This document shows, piece by piece, positions 44,305 to 58,300 of a DNA stretch of 64,000 nt (its first letter is position 1; the number at the start of each line of letters is the position of its first letter). The stretch covers positions 744,001 to 808,000 of the forward strand of contig BSYQ01000004.1 in assembly GCA_030272585.1 (NCBI GenBank), in the 5' to 3' direction. Source of the stretch: Bryopsis sp. KO-2023 (Eukaryota > Chlorophyta > Ulvophyceae > Bryopsidales > Bryopsidaceae). The translations under genes and the position numbers were made by a program. The notes below the pieces were generated by a model that was not told the origin of the DNA, searched no databases, and worked only from the letters and a program-made list of their open reading frames with translations.

Positions 44305-47300
44305 ATGGATCCAGTGATCGAGGATGCTCTGAAGAACAGCTCCTGCTTGCGAATCGTGAAAACCGCAAAGTTTAAACCTGGAGCTGAGGCTGCCTTGGAG
44401 AAACTCGGGCTGGAATTTGTAAGTCGCCGTGTAGAGGAGGGAATGCTGAGCCACGCGAGCCTCGTATCCTGTCGTTCTGTTGCTTACGTTGTCAGCTGTT
44501 GCTTTCCCCCCGCAATGTGAACCTGGAGCCAGGTTTTTTTTCCCTTGCTGATTTGATGTCTAGAGTGCCCCGATAGAGCCCTTTCTTTCGGATACCTGTA
44601 CGCTGCCAGAGAAAATTCTGTGCTCGTCCGAAACTCATCTAAGGCAGCGGTTCGTGCGGAACTATAGTATCTTGCCGAGGAGCAGTTGTTTTTTATGGAT
44701 GGCTGAATTATCTCTGGCTCCACCTCGGAGACTTCTGCTGAGAAAACGCAAGTCGTAAGATTTCCTGGTTTATGTGTCGTGCAGTACAATCGTTTGTTTG
44801 GTGACGAAGCTCAAGAGGAGCACCCTTCTCCCCACTCGGAAGACGAAGTTCTGCTCGCGGACGATGTCGTTATTGTGAGTAGTCTGGCCACGCCCAACTC
44901 GACTATGTGAATTTAAACAACTCATGTGCTCTTCGTGAGAGGGTCCTATGTCTATCGCTTTCACTATTTGCTTGAAAAAAAAACACAAGAAAAACTTCAG
45001 TATGGAAATTTGCAAGCAATTGTGGGGGGATTATCCAGAAGAAGTCAAGGCAGAAGCTCACCAACTTTCCCCCCTCCAAAAGAATGAATAAAAATTTTAT
45101 AGAGAATATATCTGACGGGGTGTTGGATGGCTTCTTGTTGCTGTCTTCATAATAAAGGGATCCAGAGGGATCGATGTGATCAACCTGGAGCCGACTCCAC
45201 AATCCCCAAAAGTAGTACTGGAGTCTGCGGAATGGATAGCCGAGCGAGCTGAGCTGCTGGCCAAAATTGGCACTCTGCAACATGCTGTTCAAGCGCTGGA
45301 GACAGAACGCTCTTCATGGGGGGACGAAAGGAGTGACCTCAACGCTTCGATGAAAACCATTCAGAAAGATTGCTCGGATGCTCGCAATCAAATCACTGAG
45401 GTGGAAGCTGCCAAGGCGGTCCTGGAGGAACTGTTGGCACAACGGGAATCTGAGAGCAATGCCTTGAGTGCTGAAGTCGAGGAGCTCCGCTCCTGTGTTG
45501 ATAAATTCTCGAATATTGAGGTGAGAAGGATGGCATGGTGGTAGTCTGACAAGTTTGATTGCACCTGTTGATGAATTCGGAAGCCATGAGATTCATGTTT
45601 GTGTGACATGATGGTGTACAGATGTGTTGTTTTGTGGAGATATAGTGGGGTTTAGGAAAGCTTTGTTTTCCGTTCGTATTGATAAGAGATGGTGGATGGT
45701 AACTGTGTGGTGTTTGATTCACAGGAGGAGTTGTCAGCAGCCAAGAAGGTGAATGCTGATCTGGAGAATGAGAATGCTGCCTTGAAGGCCAAAGAAGAAA
45801 AAGTGAACGTGAGTTGTTGTGCATGACTACCGTTCGCTGGTGGTTGGACCTCGGTTTCAGGGGGGAGGGTTGTTCTGCTGTGTCGAGCCTAGTTTTTTGA
45901 CACCGTTTTTCTTGTGATTTCCAGCAAAGCATGGTGTATGCTAAGAACCAATTCCATAAACTGAAGGCAGTCAAGGAGGATAAAGCAGCTCAGGTTGCAA
46001 CGCTTACCAGCAAGGTGAGTTGCAAGTCCAGCTGCTATGGTGTGTGCTTTTTTGAAACAAGGGAAAGAGATCCTTGCAGTGGTCCAACGTACTTACCTGT
46101 GGATGTATATCTGGATATTATTCTTTTTAGGAATTCTTTGATTTTTCACAACTTGGATATACCAGGTGGAGGAGATGGAGAAGGAGCAGTTAACCTTTTT
46201 GTCCAGACTGGAAGACGCCGAGAAAAATGCTGCGGCGCAAAGGACAGCCATCGAATCTGAATTACAGCAACTGCAAACTGCAAACTCTGAGCTGCTTGAA
46301 ACCCTTGAAGAAAGCCGGGGCAAGGTGGGGTTCTGAGTCTGTCTCAACATGTGATTCTGCATCAATTATCAGCTGGAAAAAAAATGATGTGTTGCTGATT
46401 CTCACATTGTACTGCTTGTATTGCTCACACTTTTCACACTTTTAAAAAGGGGGACGATAGATATTGCGTTATTTAGGTCTGAAGTGGCGTTGAGAAAGAA
46501 ACAGCTTTTCCTTCCCGAAATCAAGTTGGATGAGAATTTGAGGGGGCTGTGTTGAATTCGAAAAACAGGAAGCAAGTCTGTCCGATTCTGTAAGGGAGCT
46601 GGAGAATGAAGTTGGTGCTCTCAAGCAAGATTTGACAGCGAAGGAAAGCCAGCTTGCTGAAAACGACGCCGCTTGCAAGATCTCCTTGGAAGCTCAGGAA
46701 ACTGAAATGACATCCCTCAGAGAAGAGGTCGAAGCCATCTTCCAGGAGAAAGTGGATCTGGAAACTCAATTACAAGAAGTCGAAGCTCAGGCAGCAACTC
46801 TCAGTGGAGAAAAGGAAGCCTGGGAGGTAAACCTATTCTCTCCCCAAGTGATCTAGTTTGAAGGGGGTCAATTCTCTTTAATTTAATTTCTTAGAAAATA
46901 TATGTTTTTATATATACAGTTTTATTTTTTTTAATTTTTTTTCTAACTTGGTAGAAAGAGTGTTTTCTTCCCACTGAGTTACTTTGTTAACAAGTATATC
47001 TGGAGAACTCTGTGCTCGTGACTCCACTCCATTCTCGGTTGAATATCTGTTAATTGTTTACTTTATTTTTATTTTGGTTTGTTTTTTTTGGGGATTTTCC
47101 AGGGCAAAATGCGCCATGCAAAACATCAGTTTGAAAAACTCAAGAGAATGAACGAGGAGCGTGCTAAGAAGCTGGAAGAACTTGCGGTGAGTGAGACTCG
47201 AAAAAAAAACTGTATTGGAAGAAAAAAACTTGCTATATCAGCTCGTTGTATTGATTCTTCAGATGGACTTCTTGGTTTTTGATTTTTTTTACTGTTACAT

Positions 47301-50300
47301 AGTTTTTTGACTTCCTTTTTTGATCAAAGGGCACCGAGAACGAGCTGTCAGCAGCAACTTGTGAATTGGATGAACTCAGGGCAAAGCTTGCCCAGTCTGA
47401 ATCGTCCGCTGTCAATAACACGGAGCTGGAGCAAAAGATTGAATCGCTGGAGTCTGACCTCAGGAATTTCCAGGGGCTCGTGGAGAGCACTGAGGCCCGA
47501 AGGTATTGCTCTCAAACCAACTTGGACTGGTTTGCAATTGAACTGGCAGCAACTTCCAGTGTTGCTGGCAAAATACGTCCCAACTGAAGTGGGCTCAGAA
47601 CTGTCTTGTGTCGGGCAGTGCTCATGGCCCTTTCCAGATAGAATATAGTGCTTATATATTATAAGAAAATTAAAACCAAAAGAAAAAATAAAAGAAAAAA
47701 ATATATATATATTGGACCAAAATAACCTATTGACTTGAACGAGATGTTTTGTTTGTTTCTTTCTTTGCAGGGCAGAACTTCAAACCCAGCTCGAGGCCGC
47801 GGAAAGCCAAGCATCGGAAGCCGATGGCCAAGCCGATTTCCTCCGCTCTCAACTGGAAGAGAGCATGACTAATCTGCAAAGACTGGAAAAAATGGCAAAT
47901 GCAAACAAAGAGCAGCTCAGACAAAAGGTTGCCGAGGCTGCTCACCTTCAAACCGAGTTTCAAAACCTTGCTGGAAATCACGCCGAGGCCCAAGAAAAAG
48001 CCAGGGTTTTGGAGGAGCAGCTGGGCAACTCGTACCAAACGCTGCAAGCTCTCGAACAGCAGATTGGCGACAAGGATGTTGCACTGAAGAAAAGTGCTGA
48101 GCAAATTGCAGATTTGGAGGGCCGGATTGAGTTTCTGGCGGCTGGGGCCGATCGATTGCAACAAGCTGATGCTCAATTGGAAAAAGCTGGGGACGATATT
48201 CGCCAGTTGCACCAAATCCTGGCTGAGAGGGACAATGAGATCGCGAATGCATCGAAGGAAATGTCAGACATGAGTGTTCGACTGCTGGAGTTGCCTGAAA
48301 TCCAAGAGGCGGCTGCCCGAGCACAATCTCATCTGGAAGAACTGTACAAGGTTCAAGAAATCTTGAAAGCCCGGGAACAGGAAATGGGGGAGAAAGACCA
48401 GCAGATTGCTGGGTTCGAAAATCAAATATTGTCGATAGCTGATTTGGAGAGGGGTATCTTGGAGCGAGATTCTGCATTGGAAGCCAGGAGTAACGAGGTT
48501 GCAGGGCTCCAAGGTCAAATCCAGAGCTTGTCTGAAGGGCTGGAACAAGCTGGTGGCGTTCAGAACCAATTGAACGAAGCCCTGGAGCAAATCAGAAACA
48601 TGCAAGCTGAAATGGAGACGAATAAGGTTTGCGCGGATCGAGAAATGGCTGAGGCTTTGGAAATTGCTGAAATGGCTGACAGCCAATTGCAAGAAGTGAA
48701 TCAGAGGGCCGCCAAGATGGAGGAGGATCTCAGGAGCGCATACCAAAACGGGGAAAACCTCAAAGGTGGGGAAATGAGGGTTAACTACAAGAAAATAGTG
48801 CTGAAATCAACATTTGAACAGAAGTCGACAGAATATAAATGTGGTTTCACTCTCCATTGGATTCGATGTTGTTTCGCTGCTGACCTATCTGTTCTGTGAT
48901 TTCCATCTGATTTGGAGATTGGCACGCAAAACTGTTTTCTCTGCAATCTATGCAGAATGGCTGAAAAGACAATGTCAGTTTTGTTTCTTTTATGTTTGAT
49001 CAAGCATATATAGCATTGGGCCTCCAACCAATGAACTTTGTTTTTCTTCTTTTCTTACCACAGGGGAGCTTGAAATCAAGAACAATGAGGTTGCGTCCAT
49101 GCAATCGGAGCTTGCAGACGCCAGGGAAACTGCAAGGTCTCGAAATGTGGTGGATGTTGAATTGCAAGGGACTAGAGCAAGGCTGGAAGTGGCCAATGCC
49201 GAACTCCAAGCCTTGCGGCAAGAAATCGCTGAAGGTGAATCAGCGAAGAGAGGTTTGGGGTCGGCCGAAGCTGAGATCGCCTCTTTGAAGGGCCAACTCG
49301 CCGATGCCCAGACCATGTGCCAGCAGCTTTCGGGAGGAGAACAAAAGGTGGGCCCTTGTTGAATGCCATCTTGTCTACCAGGGGTTTTAGTCAGTCGGTG
49401 TACTGCATTTTGATGAAATTTTTTGAACAATTGTGAGCTCTGAAGTGACGCAAACGATTGTTTTGGTTGTTTTTCACGTCGAGATTGGGTATTTTCTTGA
49501 TTTGTTGCCATTTTCTGGTGTTGATGGAGCTAGAAAACAAACAACCTTGAGGGGTTGTGGGGCTTTCGTTTGCAGGCCGTGGCTGATCTGGACGCTGTAC
49601 AGAGAGAGGCCGAATCGATGCAACAAAAGCTTGCAGAGTACGAAGTGTTGATATCGACCATGGAAGTCGAAAAGGTAATGGCCGCCCAAAGTCTTTTCTT
49701 GAGAAGAAGTTGAAACCGTTCTGTGAAGTAACAAGATAATTGAAATCTGTTTGATCACCTGCAGGGGCAAGCTGTAACAGAGAAGACCCAAGAAGCCCAG
49801 AGGCTGCAGGACATGGACTACAGGGTCCAGTACATGCAGCAGCAATTGGACCAGGCCGCTGGGGAGGTGGAAGCTTCAAGGGAGCACCTGGGCAGCAGGT
49901 ATTGTTGAACTCCTCCTCTTCCTGCCATAACCATCCACTCATTTCTACACACAGCATTTCTTCCAGCCCAGCAGTTGCTTGTTCTGCCGCTATATATCCA
50001 ACATGTTTGGCTTGCTTATTGGGCGTTTGTGCATGGTTTGACTGGATGAGGTGTATCGGTTGGTTGTCATTTTGCAACGTCAAATATGCAGAGAGAGGCT
50101 GCGCGTGAGGTTAACAGTGGTTGTGCCATTTTTTCTCTCCTTACAGAACAAAGGAAGTGGAGGCCTTGCGCCAGAAGGTGTTCCAGCTGGAAACAGCTCT
50201 GGCTGTTGCTGGGCCACCCTCATCATTCGGTGCCTCCCAGTTCGTGACGCCCCCCACCCAGATGGCCAGCCCAACCTCCACCTCCACCCCCGTCCAGGTA

Positions 50301-51509
50301 TTGTTCAAATGCTGCACTCTGCTACTTCTCTGTTCAGCAAATGTCGAATCATCTCGTTGTGTACTCAAATCGACACCTTTCACCACCGAGTCTTATTCAT
50401 TTTCCCTCTTTGGCATTGACTGGCATTCGAGATCAAACTCGCAAACCTGTATGTCCCCCCTTCTTTCCCCTTTTTGATGCCTGGTGTCATTAATGCTTGT
50501 TCCCCATGTCAGCCCTTCGCCCCCTTTTCCACACTCGTCACAATCCCCGAAGAGTGTGAAGTCCGCCATGTGGTGAGCTTCCCCTCTTCCCCCCTCCCTC
50601 CACCTCACGCTTAAAACCTCCTGTCTGACAGGAAGAAAAGTCACTCTCCTATGGGAGGCTTCTTGTGCTGTTCAACCTTACTCACCATCTCGATGTTCGT
50701 GCAAACAGGCTGTGGCTGTACCTCCAGTCGACCCTGGTTTGCAGATGAAACTTGATTCTTTAATGAAACAAGTTTCAGATGCAAACCTGGTCGAGTCGTC
50801 CCTCCGCATGGAGTTGGACGGCCTCCGCAGGGAGCTGGAGGGCGAGCGAGCGAGGAGGTCCGATGCCCAGCGAATGCTGGAGCAGAGGGCCTCCCCTGGA
50901 CGGAGCGACTCGCTCACGGTAAGGGATTTCCACCTCAGAATTCATCACTTGTTCCTGTTCTTGAATTGCACTGTGTTGATTCTCATCCAATGTCACTGTA
51001 CAACTCTTAAAAGGACTGCTGTTTTGCTGGTCCTATTTGGTGAATTGATATCCCCGCAAATGAGATTCTCATGTGGAGGGATTTCTTACTGTTGCTTGTA
51101 TGGTGTCTTATGACTTGTCGATACAAAGGAAAAGTGACATTTCTGCTAGTCAGTCGCAACAGGAAAATAGAACGGACCCTTCTTTGCCTGTGTTTGTTCA
51201 CTGACAGCTGAATCCTGTTTGTGTTGTGTGTGTGTGTGTGTGCTGCAGGTGAGCCTGGACGGGGCCACCAACAAGAAGGACGAGGACCTCTTCGATGTGG
51301 AGGCCGCCGTCCTCACTGGCGGGGATGCGAGCGGGTTCCAGCCCATCGCTGGGTTGATCCGCGGGGTGGCCTTCACCCGTTTCCTGGGGCCATGCATCCG
51401 GGGGTCCGATCTGCTGGATCGGGGTTTCATCGTTCTGATGAGACAGCCCCTCCTCCGCCTCGTGCTGCTCCTATACTTCTTGATGCTGCACTTGGTGGTT
51501 TTTGTCTGA
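44305..51509 (+). CDS. Golgin-84-like coiled-coil Golgi membrane protein
   Basis: Seventeen exons join in phase: 44305-44418, 44785-44874, 45158-45520, 45725-45808, 45925-46014, 46166-46324, 46569-46826, 47103-47186, 47330-47502, 47771-48765, 49064-49347, 49576-49674, 49765-49898, 50147-50297, 50513-50572, 50709-50918 and 51249-51509, giving 1,202 residues. Almost the whole length is Glu/Gln/Leu-rich coiled coil. The C-terminus, DRGFIVLMRQPLLRLVLLLY then FLMLHLVVFV, is a tail anchor preceded by the Arg-Gln-Pro pattern found in golgin-84 and CASP proteins, which tether vesicles at Golgi rims. A Pro/Ser/Thr-rich patch (residues near 1,000) breaks the coil before the last helix. It is longer than golgin-84 of animals (about 730) or plants. 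The start ATG is the first in frame after a T-rich stretch ending in CAG, so a 5' UTR intron is possible. Confidence 0.85.
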
Positions 51510-52311
51510 GTGGGCAGCACGGGGGAAGGGGTCCTCTGTCCGGGCTGTGGGGTTGTGATCGATTCAGGCCTTTTCTTTTTGTAATTGTGGTCATCTGAGT
51601 GTATGATTCGGAACAATGGGTGCTTGGAATCTGTATGTTGCAAGAACAAGTTTTGCTGTTTTAAAAAAAATAAGATAGTGTGCGAAACACTGTAATATTT
51701 GTTTATTCACTGGCAAGCTTCCATTTTCATTAATCGTTCCAAGTTCTTCAACTAAGAAAAGCTTGAAAAGATAGAAAAGAGTTCTCCTGATTTTCCAAGT
51801 GTGACAGGTTCTGTCTTTGTCAAAAATAAAGTTTTGCATCTTTATCACAATGGGATGATCTTAAATTTTTTTCTGGACAGTTGTTTACTGAAGTGAATTT
51901 AATCTCTGATGATAATCCTTAATCCAGTTCAAAAAAACTCTTTCTGTTCTCATTCCCCCCAGCCCCCAAGTAATAAAGCCCCAAAGTCCAAGCCTCCTTC
52001 CCCACTTTCCCACTCTTCATTAATCCTCATTAATCTTCATTATTTTTCTTGAATGCCCCAAGTCCAACCTTCATCAAGCCCATCCGACAGCGCATCAGCC
52101 ATGTCTGTCTGCTACGAGTCCTACTGATGTGCCGCCGTCCCGTCCCATCATCATGCCATTCCATCGCGCGCGCTTAATGCGAATCTGATTTTGGCAGCCT
52201 GCATTCTTTCCCTCAAGCCGGATTTTTCGAAGAAAACCTGTTCGCCATTTTTGGTTGCATCGAGGGGTGGAAGATACGTACTGAAAGCCTGTTTGCTGGA
52301 TCATTGGCAAG
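51510..52311. other. Spacer between the golgin and topoisomerase genes
   Basis: About 800 bp. The first part should be the golgin 3' UTR, the rest the TOP3B promoter. There is a C-rich stretch near 51950-52000 and a repeated TTAATC(C/T)TCATTAAT motif near 52018-52040. No gene seen. Confidence 0.5.
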
Positions 52312-55300
52312 ATGTCTGGCGACTGCAGGGTACTGATGGTTGCCGAGAAGCCGAGTCTGGCACAATCGATCGCACACTTCTTATCCAACGGCCAGGTATG
52401 CTTTCGTGGAGGTGATTCGTTTTCGCTTTTGAGGAATTCTGCTGCAACATTAGAGAACTGGGAAGTGCATCTTGGGCTGAGTTTGATTTCCAATGTCAAA
52501 TCGAGGAATGGAAGAGGTGGGCATGAAAAAAGGTTGGAAAGAAACAAGCCATGGGAAGGTTCAGCAGCATGTGGCTGTTTTAGGCATATGATATAATCAT
52601 GGTTAAACAGCTCTATATTATTTCCCCTGAGAAATTCGTTCTGTGCATCTTTGTGTTGCTCCATGGGAAATCCAGCATAACGGCAATCTCTCCCAGGAAT
52701 TTTTTTGCTGCAATCCTTCTGAGTTGCCTGCAAGACTGGGAATTGAAATTTCTTATTCAAGTTTTTAACCGGCACACTGTGACTGACTCACAGGTGGTCG
52801 ATTCCGGCATGAACATTAAGGGGAAAGAAAAAAAATCACCATTTTTTGTGATGTTTTGTGCAGATGAGTAGCCAGAGACATGGCCTGGACGTTCACGAAT
52901 TCAATGGAAACTTTCAAGGGCAAAAAGCTTATTTTAGAATGACTTCCGTGATAGGACACGTGCTGTCGATCGATTTTCCGCCTCAATATCAGAGTTGGGA
53001 TAAAACTGACCCTGCAACCCTGTTCAGTGCTCCAACTTTGAAAAGCGAAGCCAATCCCAAGGTGCAGAAGCTTCTCAATTTGTTTATGACTAATTTGGTG
53101 GAAATGCTACCTGATAATTGTAAAGAAAATGGGTTCTGTTGCTGTGTTCGTTTCAGGAAAGAATTTTAGGGTAGATCAGTAAAATGACAATTGGTGTTTT
53201 CGATGTGTGTGTTCCCTCGGCTGATGTATTTTTTTCGATGGGGTTTTCCCCAGCATGTTTGAAATTTTCTTGGGGACAATTTCGGAATCGATGAAGGAAA
53301 ATAGGCTTTGGAGATATTTATGCTGTATGTTTTGAGCCAACTATCAACCCGAGAAGAAACGGAGAGGAGTTTTTTTCCATCGATTGCTTTTTTTTTTTAA
53401 TTTTGTGTTTCGTGGCAGGCGAGGGTTTGCCAACATTTGAGAAGCGAGGCAAAAGGGTTTCACTATTTGGTGCTGTGGCTGGATTGCGACAGGGAGGGAG
53501 AGAACATTTGCTTTGAGGTGTGGATTCTCAAAACCAGCACATTGAGGGCAAGAATAGCGGGGATTTTGCTCCACTGTGAACAATTGAATTTGCTATGCTG
53601 TGCAGTGAGGCTGTTATGTTTTTCGGCCATTGTTAGGTCATGGACAACACTTTGCCTACAATGCTAAAGCTGAACCGCCAGCAGGTTTTTCGGGCAAAGT
53701 TTTCTGCTATCAGTGCACCGGAAATCAAATCAGCAATGGTGAGTCTTGCCCCACCCACCCCCGAAATAAAAAAATTAAAAAAATTAAATCAAATTGTATA
53801 TACCGGAAAATATCTGGGAGAAGGGTGCTTGATGTTGTGTCTTAGCTCTCAATCAATACTTCCATTGATTTCATATTTTGGAGAAAAAAATATATGCCCC
53901 CAATCCACCCAGACGTGAACCTTCTCCGCAAGGTTCAGTGGATGTTTGTTTATTGAAGCGATGGGAGAATTCGATAGATGTCTCGTACTTTCCAAGATCA
54001 ATTTCATGCTGAGGTAAAAAAAAAAACTGTGGATGAAAAATTAAGGAGGATTGTCCTTTTTTTTGCAGAGAAACTTGGGTGTTCCAAACGAAAACGAGTC
54101 GTTGGCTGTGGATGCCCGGCAGGAGCTTGACTTGAAGGTGCAACACTATCATACTCGAAACAGCTGCATTAGACTTTTGTGGATTCATGGGCAAAAGTAA
54201 CCAGGGCTAATTCCAGAGAGTAAATGGCAATGTCCAAAAATCCAATTTTTTTATGTCCCAAACCTCAATATGGATTCTGTGTCGGACTGTAAGTTTTCAT
54301 GGAGAACATGACCGTGAAATCAAGTTTCAGCAAAAGAAAAAGAAAGTATAAAAGAAAAGCAAATTCATAATGAAGAGTGAAACGCTCAGGGTTCTTATTC
54401 GATCGGGTCAGGTCGGGGTGGCTTTCACAAGATTTCAAACTCGATTTTTTCAAGGGAAATACGGAAATTTGGACGCTGCGTTGATTTCTTACGGCCCTTG
54501 TCAAACCCCCACTCTCAATTTCTGCGTGGAGCGCCATCAAAAGATCGTGGGCTTCGAAGCGGAGTCGTTTTGGACGATAAAAATGGCATTGTCGAAAGGG
54601 AGCCAACTGGTTGATATGCAATGGGCCAGGGGGAGAGTGTTTGACCAAGGGGTGGCCGGAGTGTTTCTGAAAATGGTAGGCATTAAAAATAAATAAATAA
54701 ATGAATAAAATAAAATAAATCCCCAAATGGGAAATGCTGTTGTGATGAGTTTGTGTTTTTTTTTTCACATGTGGCTGAATGGGTTGAGTGGCAATCCTTA
54801 TCCACAAATGGAAAAAAAATATTAATGGAAAAAACTATCGAAAATGGAAATTCAAGAAAACTAAAAAAAGATGACCAACAAACACATCTTGATTCTTCCA
54901 AAAAAAAAAAGAGATTCTGTTTCTTTTTGTTTTGTTTTTTTATTAAAAAATAATTTTCATATCTGGGTGCCAAATGTTGCTTCTTCGACAAATATTGCTT
55001 TTTTGGACAAGGATGCCACAAATTCAGGAGCAGACAGTATATAGTATATGTATAAAATAAAATAACATATTTTTATTTTTATAAAAGAAAAGATATATTC
55101 TTATATGTTTTCTTTTCTTTTCTTTTTCTTTCAATTACATTAAGCTTGTGGTTGTGGTGTTCTCCAAAAAAAAAAGGTTGAAGAGGGAAGGCAAGCAAGA
55201 ATAGTGTCGGTTTCAGAAAAAGATGAAAGAAAACACAGGCCTTCGGGATTGAACACGGTGGAATTACTGAAAGTGGCTTCTTCCGCCTTGAACATCGGAC

Positions 55301-58300
55301 CTCACCACGCCATGCAGGTGTTTTCCAAGCGGCTAACGGAATCGAGGCTATTTTGAAAGTACAAAAAGCTGATCCTGGTGTCCAATCTCTTGTTGCTTTT
55401 TTTGGGATTATTATTTATTTATTTATTTTTTTTTGGGGGGGGGAATTGTTTCGCCCCTGTCGAATTCGTGTTGCTCATTATGTTTCTGCAAAGTTGAGGA
55501 CATTTGCACGAATTTCCATTGTCAGTTCGGAAAAAGAATATGAAACAGAAGAGCACCTTCTGTGCTTTTTATGTGTCAGGTTGAAAATTTTATTCCTCCA
55601 GTTTTTTTTTCCCCCTTAAAAACTGGGAAAAACAATCTGGCATCAGTCCTGTACATGACTATGTGTTCCTTTTCTTTTTTTTTTATTTTTTTTAGACTAC
55701 CCTTCGATCGATCTTCAGCTGAGAATAACATCCACAGGCCAGCGTGTTTCTTGGAAAGTTCCAAGGTTTTACTTCGCTTTTATGGTTTCCCAGATTGCAG
55801 AGCGGCTTTACACTCAGGGGTACTTGAGTTATCCACGAACGGAGTCCAGCGCATACCCCCCAAACTTTGATTTCAATGGCACTCTGTCTGCCCAAACCAG
55901 ACACCCAATTTGGGGCCAGTATGCCTCCAGCATCCTTTCACAAGGTTTCAGCAGACCCAAGGTAGGTGCAAACTTAGATGCTCCACACACACACACTCAT
56001 CTTTCAATTCGAAATCCAGAAACTATGTAATGGGATGATGTAAACATAAATGGAGATTTTCAAACAAGGAGCTGCCTCCACACGTTTGTCTAGCTTCAAA
56101 AAACTCCTCAATTTTTGGAAAATTTCTTGGATGGCGTGGACTGGGCCTTGTATGGAGCATATTAGAACAAGATTAGTCACCTTGACAGACTGACATGGGG
56201 GCCTATCTTCTGTGGTTTAGGGTGGAGTGGATGCTGGAGATCATCCCCCCATCACTCCAGTTCGATGCGCCACCGAAAATGAACTTGGGGGTGGGGATGC
56301 CTGGCGGGTGTACGATTACGTTGCTAGGCATTTCCTGGGTTCGATTTCCTCGGATTGCATGTTCAAACGGACCGATGTGATAGCCACGTGTGGTGGAGAA
56401 ACTTTCAAAGCCTCCGGTGCCAGAATGGTGCATCAAGGTTTCACCGCGGTTATGCCCTGGAGGGCCTCCAGCAACGATCCATTGCCAACTTTTCTGGTCA
56501 GGATTTTTGCGACTCCATATCCAGCATATTTTTTAATCTGATTTAATCGGGTTGCCGATGGGGTTTTCGCCCTCTGAATTTTTTTTTCCAAACTTTGCTC
56601 CTGTTTTTTTGAGTCTGGCTCTTTGCGGAATGAATTTTGCCACATTTCAATGACAGCAAAAAAGAAATGCATGATACAATAAGGGTGTGAAATTTTGCCA
56701 TTCCAAGAGGAAAACCACACCGTTCACGTTTGTGTTATTTGATGTAGGAGGGGGAAAGCATCCCTTTGAAAAGCGTCGAAGTCAGCCAAGGGAAAACCTC
56801 CCCACCGTCGTACCTCTCTGAATCTGAGCTGATCGGCTTGATGGAAAAACACGGAATTGGGACGGACGCCTCCATTCCAACCCACATCAATAACATTTGC
56901 GAAAGGAACTATGTCAAGGTATGGGAAACGCCAAGGGAAAATGGTGGTGCTGTTTCGACCTTTGTTTCTGTAATATATTTTTTATACAGTTTTAAAATGA
57001 AATGATTTAAAAAAAGAAGAAAGAATATATGAGGTGTCATTAAGAGGGTGCTGTTCAACTAAATCAGATTGAATCCGGAAGAAGGGTGGTTCCGACAGAG
57101 TTGGGTATAACCTTGATAAGGGGATATCAGTTGATCGACCCGGAGCTGTGCAGGCCTCAAGTCAGGGCCCATGTGGAGAGGCAGATCAATTTGGTTGCGA
57201 AAGGCCAGGCTGAGAAAGACGCTGTGGTGGAGCACTCGCTCATGGAGTTCACACAAAAATTCCATTTCTTTGTGGCAAAAATTGGAAGGATGGATACCTT
57301 GTTCGAATCGAGTTTCTCGTCACTTTCAGCCTCAGGTAACACTTTATTGTCTTATTCCATATTTTTTTTATTTTATTTTAAATTCGTTGTAGGATTTTAG
57401 GCTTCCAGTGGAGCCATGGCTTTTCAGGTTTGGGAAAATATCGATCGAGTACTTTTTTTGGCATGATTCTTTTTGTTTCTACTTTTTTTTTATGGAGGGG
57501 GAGTTAGCTTTTTTGCATGATTTTATTTTATTTATTTATTTATTTTATTTTATTTTATTCATTGTTTTTTTGTGGTGCGGGCATTTTTCTTGTTCTGTAC
57601 GGGAAGTATACGGACACACACCAAGTAAACCTGACTTATCCTCCGTTATTGTTTTCTTCTTCGGCAAATCTAGGCAAGCCTTTTGGAAAATGTGGAAAAT
57701 GCGCACGCTATATGAAATACATCTCAGCGAGGCCATCCAGACTCTTCTGCCCTACTTGCGAGGATGTATATCCTTTGCCTCAAGGCGGCACAATCAAGCA
57801 ATACAAAAACCTGGCTTGCCCCCTGGATGGCTTCGAGCTGGTCCTGTTTTCTCTGGGGGGGAAAGATGGCAAAACTTATCCCCTTTGCCCCATGTGTTTC
57901 ACGCATCCCCCTTTCGAAGGTGTAAAAAAGGTACGCTTCCAGAAGCAAGGATAAACGAAATTCCACACTTAGAAAGGGGCTCCTGTCGGTTAATTAGTTT
58001 GCAGTCGACTAGGGTCTGACAAGAGGGGATTTTGAAACTGTTTTACACTTTTTTTTAAACTGTCGTTGCTCCGATTTAAGTTAGAAACGTCCTCGAGCAA
58101 AAAAACAGGAAGAAAAAAAAAAGTTAGCTAGGGTTGGAAAAAAACTACACAGCAAAAAGATTACTAATTTGATGATTCCTGTACGCATGGTTAGTAATCA
58201 TTAGATGGATAATGCAGGTCAGTGAGGGATTTGGAAGAGGGGGGATGCCATGTACGGTTTGTTTGCATCCCACTTGCCAGCACAGCGTTTGCAGCCAAGG

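Noticed and set aside
49391-50083. 230-codon open frame on the minus strand
   Set aside because: Overlaps three phase-consistent golgin exons on the plus strand and crosses their introns; no motif.
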